DNA of 7,491 bases from Propionibacteriaceae bacterium (lineage in GTDB: Bacteria; Actinomycetota; Actinomycetes; Propionibacteriales; Propionibacteriaceae): assembly GCA_030528545.1 (NCBI GenBank), contig JAUMYR010000129.1:1-7491 (forward strand), in the 5' to 3' direction. Positions 6,258 to 7,491 of the stretch are shown piece after piece (positions within the stretch are counted from its first letter, which is position 1; every line of letters begins with the position of its first letter). Below the pieces are notes generated by a model. It saw only the letters and a list, made by a program, of their open reading frames with translations, had not been told where the DNA came from and searched no databases. A program made the translations under genes and the position numbers.

Positions 6258-7491
6258 CATATCAGCACGTACCGCAGCGCCCGCTGCCCGACAAAGACGG
6301 CATGCGTTCCCGCGTGCTCGCCGAGGGACGCGCCCGGGAGAACCGGCGGCGGAACCGGATGCGGGTCATCGGGGTGGCCGCGGCGGTGACGGTTTTTGGG
6401 CTCGGGGTGGGGACGGCGATGCTGGTCCCCTGGGACGGCACCCAGATCGGGCAACCGGCCGGATCCCCGAGCGCGACCCAGAACCCTAGCCCGACGCAGA
6501 AGCCCAGTCCGACCTCGTCCCCCGACGGCGGGAAGCCCACGTGGCCCAAGATCGACCTGGCGCTCGGGGGCGGGTTCAGCATCGGCGGCACCACGTCCGA
6601 CAGGAACCGGGACGAAGCGTGGGCGGTGGGCCTGCTCGGCAAGCCCGAAGAACGGCTCGACCAAACCTCCTGCGACCTCACTCGGCTGCGCAACACCGTG
6701 CTCCGCTGGGGCGATTTCGAGGTGACGATCCTCAACGAACAGCCCGAAAGCGATCCCCCGGGTATCTGGCCGACCGGCAAGATCGTGGGCTGGCGCTTCG
6801 ACCCCCGCCTCGACCGGAAGGACGGGCTTGCCCCGGACGCGGCCTTCGCGCCCAGCGGGATCAGTGTCGGCTCGACCCTCGCCGAGGCCCGGAAGGCGTT
6901 CGCCAGTGAGGATTCCGCGCAGGTCTTCCCGCGGGGGTACAAGCTCGGGGTGTTCTCCGGCGACAGCATGGGGGCCGCGATGTCTCTGGACGCCCAGGAC
7001 AAGATCACCGCGATGAGTTCCGGGTTCCACTGCGGCGGACAGCTGACCGGGACGCTGCCAGCCCTGCCGAAGGTCACGGTTGGGGGAGGGGCGGCCGACA
7101 TCCAGGCCTTCGCTGATGACCTCGCGGCGGGCAACTGGGACGCGATCGCCGACAAGTGCTGGACCCTCCCCCCGGGGCGGCTCGCCGCCTACACCGACAC
7201 CGGCAACCGGCGTAAGGCGCTGGAGATCATGCAAGGCAAGCTGGTGGCGGGCCAGCACCTGCGCGAATACGTGCACAGCGACGGATCGCAGCGGGTCATC
7301 GTCCCCACCGACGGGGAGAGGTCCTACGCCTGCGGTTACCTCACTGACTCCTCGGCGGTGGAGGACCAGCGGTGGATCGTCACCGACGCCCAGTGGCGGG
7401 TCCAGGTCCTGCACGAGCTGTTGCTCACCGGTGGCGCCGAGGGCCGCACGCTCACGGCCACCGATGCGGTCCAGAACGCCTACATCCGGGG
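6254..7491 (+). CDS. Single-pass membrane protein with exported domain, candidate anti-sigma/sensor (partial at 3' end)
   Basis: My translation from ATG 6254 stays open for 412 codons to the window edge. The order is: a basic cytoplasmic tail 1-37 (GRARENRRRNRMR), one membrane helix about 38-58, a Pro/Ser/Thr-rich linker 68-96 with two near-copies of PSPT, then a large exported region. That region has four cysteines (C140, C260, C302, C360) and two similar segments, FSIGGTT...LLGKPEE (108-133) and ISVGSTLAEARKAF (203-216), which look like a duplicated fold. Translation is coupled to the sigma factor (ATGA), with GGGAGAGG at 6242-6249. An anti-sigma or sensor role is inferred from position and topology only. 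There is no zinc-binding HxxxCxxC motif and the cytoplasmic tail is very short. No lipobox is present. Alternatively it is a sigma-controlled envelope protein. The function is not recognised. Confidence 0.82.
   Translation, partial: MTYQHVPQRPLPDKDGMRSRVLAEGRARENRRRNRMRVIGVAAAVTVFGLGVGTAMLVPWDGTQIGQPAGSPSATQNPSPTQKPSPTSSPDGGKPTWPKIDLALGGGFSIGGTTSDRNRDEAWAVGLLGKPEERLDQTSCDLTRLRNTVLRWGDFEVTILNEQPESDPPGIWPTGKIVGWRFDPRLDRKDGLAPDAAFAPSGISVGSTLAEARKAFASEDSAQVFPRGYKLGVFSGDSMGAAMSLDAQDKITAMSSGFHCGGQLTGTLPALPKVTVGGGAADIQAFADDLAAGNWDAIADKCWTLPPGRLAAYTDTGNRRKALEIMQGKLVAGQHLREYVHSDGSQRVIVPTDGERSYACGYLTDSSAVEDQRWIVTDAQWRVQVLHELLLTGGAEGRTLTATDAVQNAYIR

Noticed and set aside
6421..6540. Pro/Ser/Thr repeat in the membrane protein as a mobile or tandem-repeat element
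   Set aside because: Only two near-copies of PSPT occur. It is an ordinary flexible linker between the membrane helix and the exported domain.
5789..7414. 541-codon minus-strand frame opposite the sigma factor and membrane protein
   Set aside because: This is a GC-bias shadow of two plus-strand genes linked by an ATGA overlap. No domain is recognisable in it.

Overview
This is a very GC-rich stretch with G/C-ending codons, GTG starts alongside ATG, and several genes whose start codon lies directly behind a TANNNT -10 hexamer. With the type of succinate dehydrogenase present, this points to an actinobacterium (Actinomycetota). I cannot place it at family level. No tRNA, rRNA, insertion sequence, CRISPR array or phage gene is visible. 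The window is chromosomal in character and tightly packed, and no gene-free stretch exceeds about 200 bases.

Layout. Left block, all minus strand (read right to left): a four-helix membrane protein of unknown function (2891-3523), then a PemK/MazF-fold protein (2326-2871), then sdhC (1523-2215) and sdhA (from 1526, running off the left edge). sdhC and sdhA overlap by ATGA. sdhB would be expected just outside the window. A HAD phosphatase gene (3572-4249, plus) diverges from the membrane-protein gene across 48 bp. An M20D amidohydrolase gene (4283-5476, minus) converges on it, leaving only 33 bp between stop codons. Right block, plus strand: an ECF-type sigma factor (5670-6257), overlapping by ATGA with a single-pass membrane protein that has a large exported part (from 6254, cut by the right edge).

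How the genes work together. SdhC and SdhA are the membrane anchor and flavoprotein of a di-heme succinate:menaquinone oxidoreductase or fumarate reductase. The HAD and M20 enzymes look like unrelated housekeeping enzymes. The most interesting unit is the sigma factor/membrane protein pair. It is preceded by a GGAACC-N16-CGTA element of ECF-promoter type, suggesting autoregulation. The membrane partner has no zinc-binding anti-sigma domain. It has a short basic cytoplasmic tail, one membrane helix, a Pro/Ser/Thr linker and an exported region with four cysteines and what looks like a twofold repeat. This is a plausible but unproven envelope-sensing sigma/anti-sigma pair. The second theme is a cluster of three genes that appear to be transcribed without a leader.
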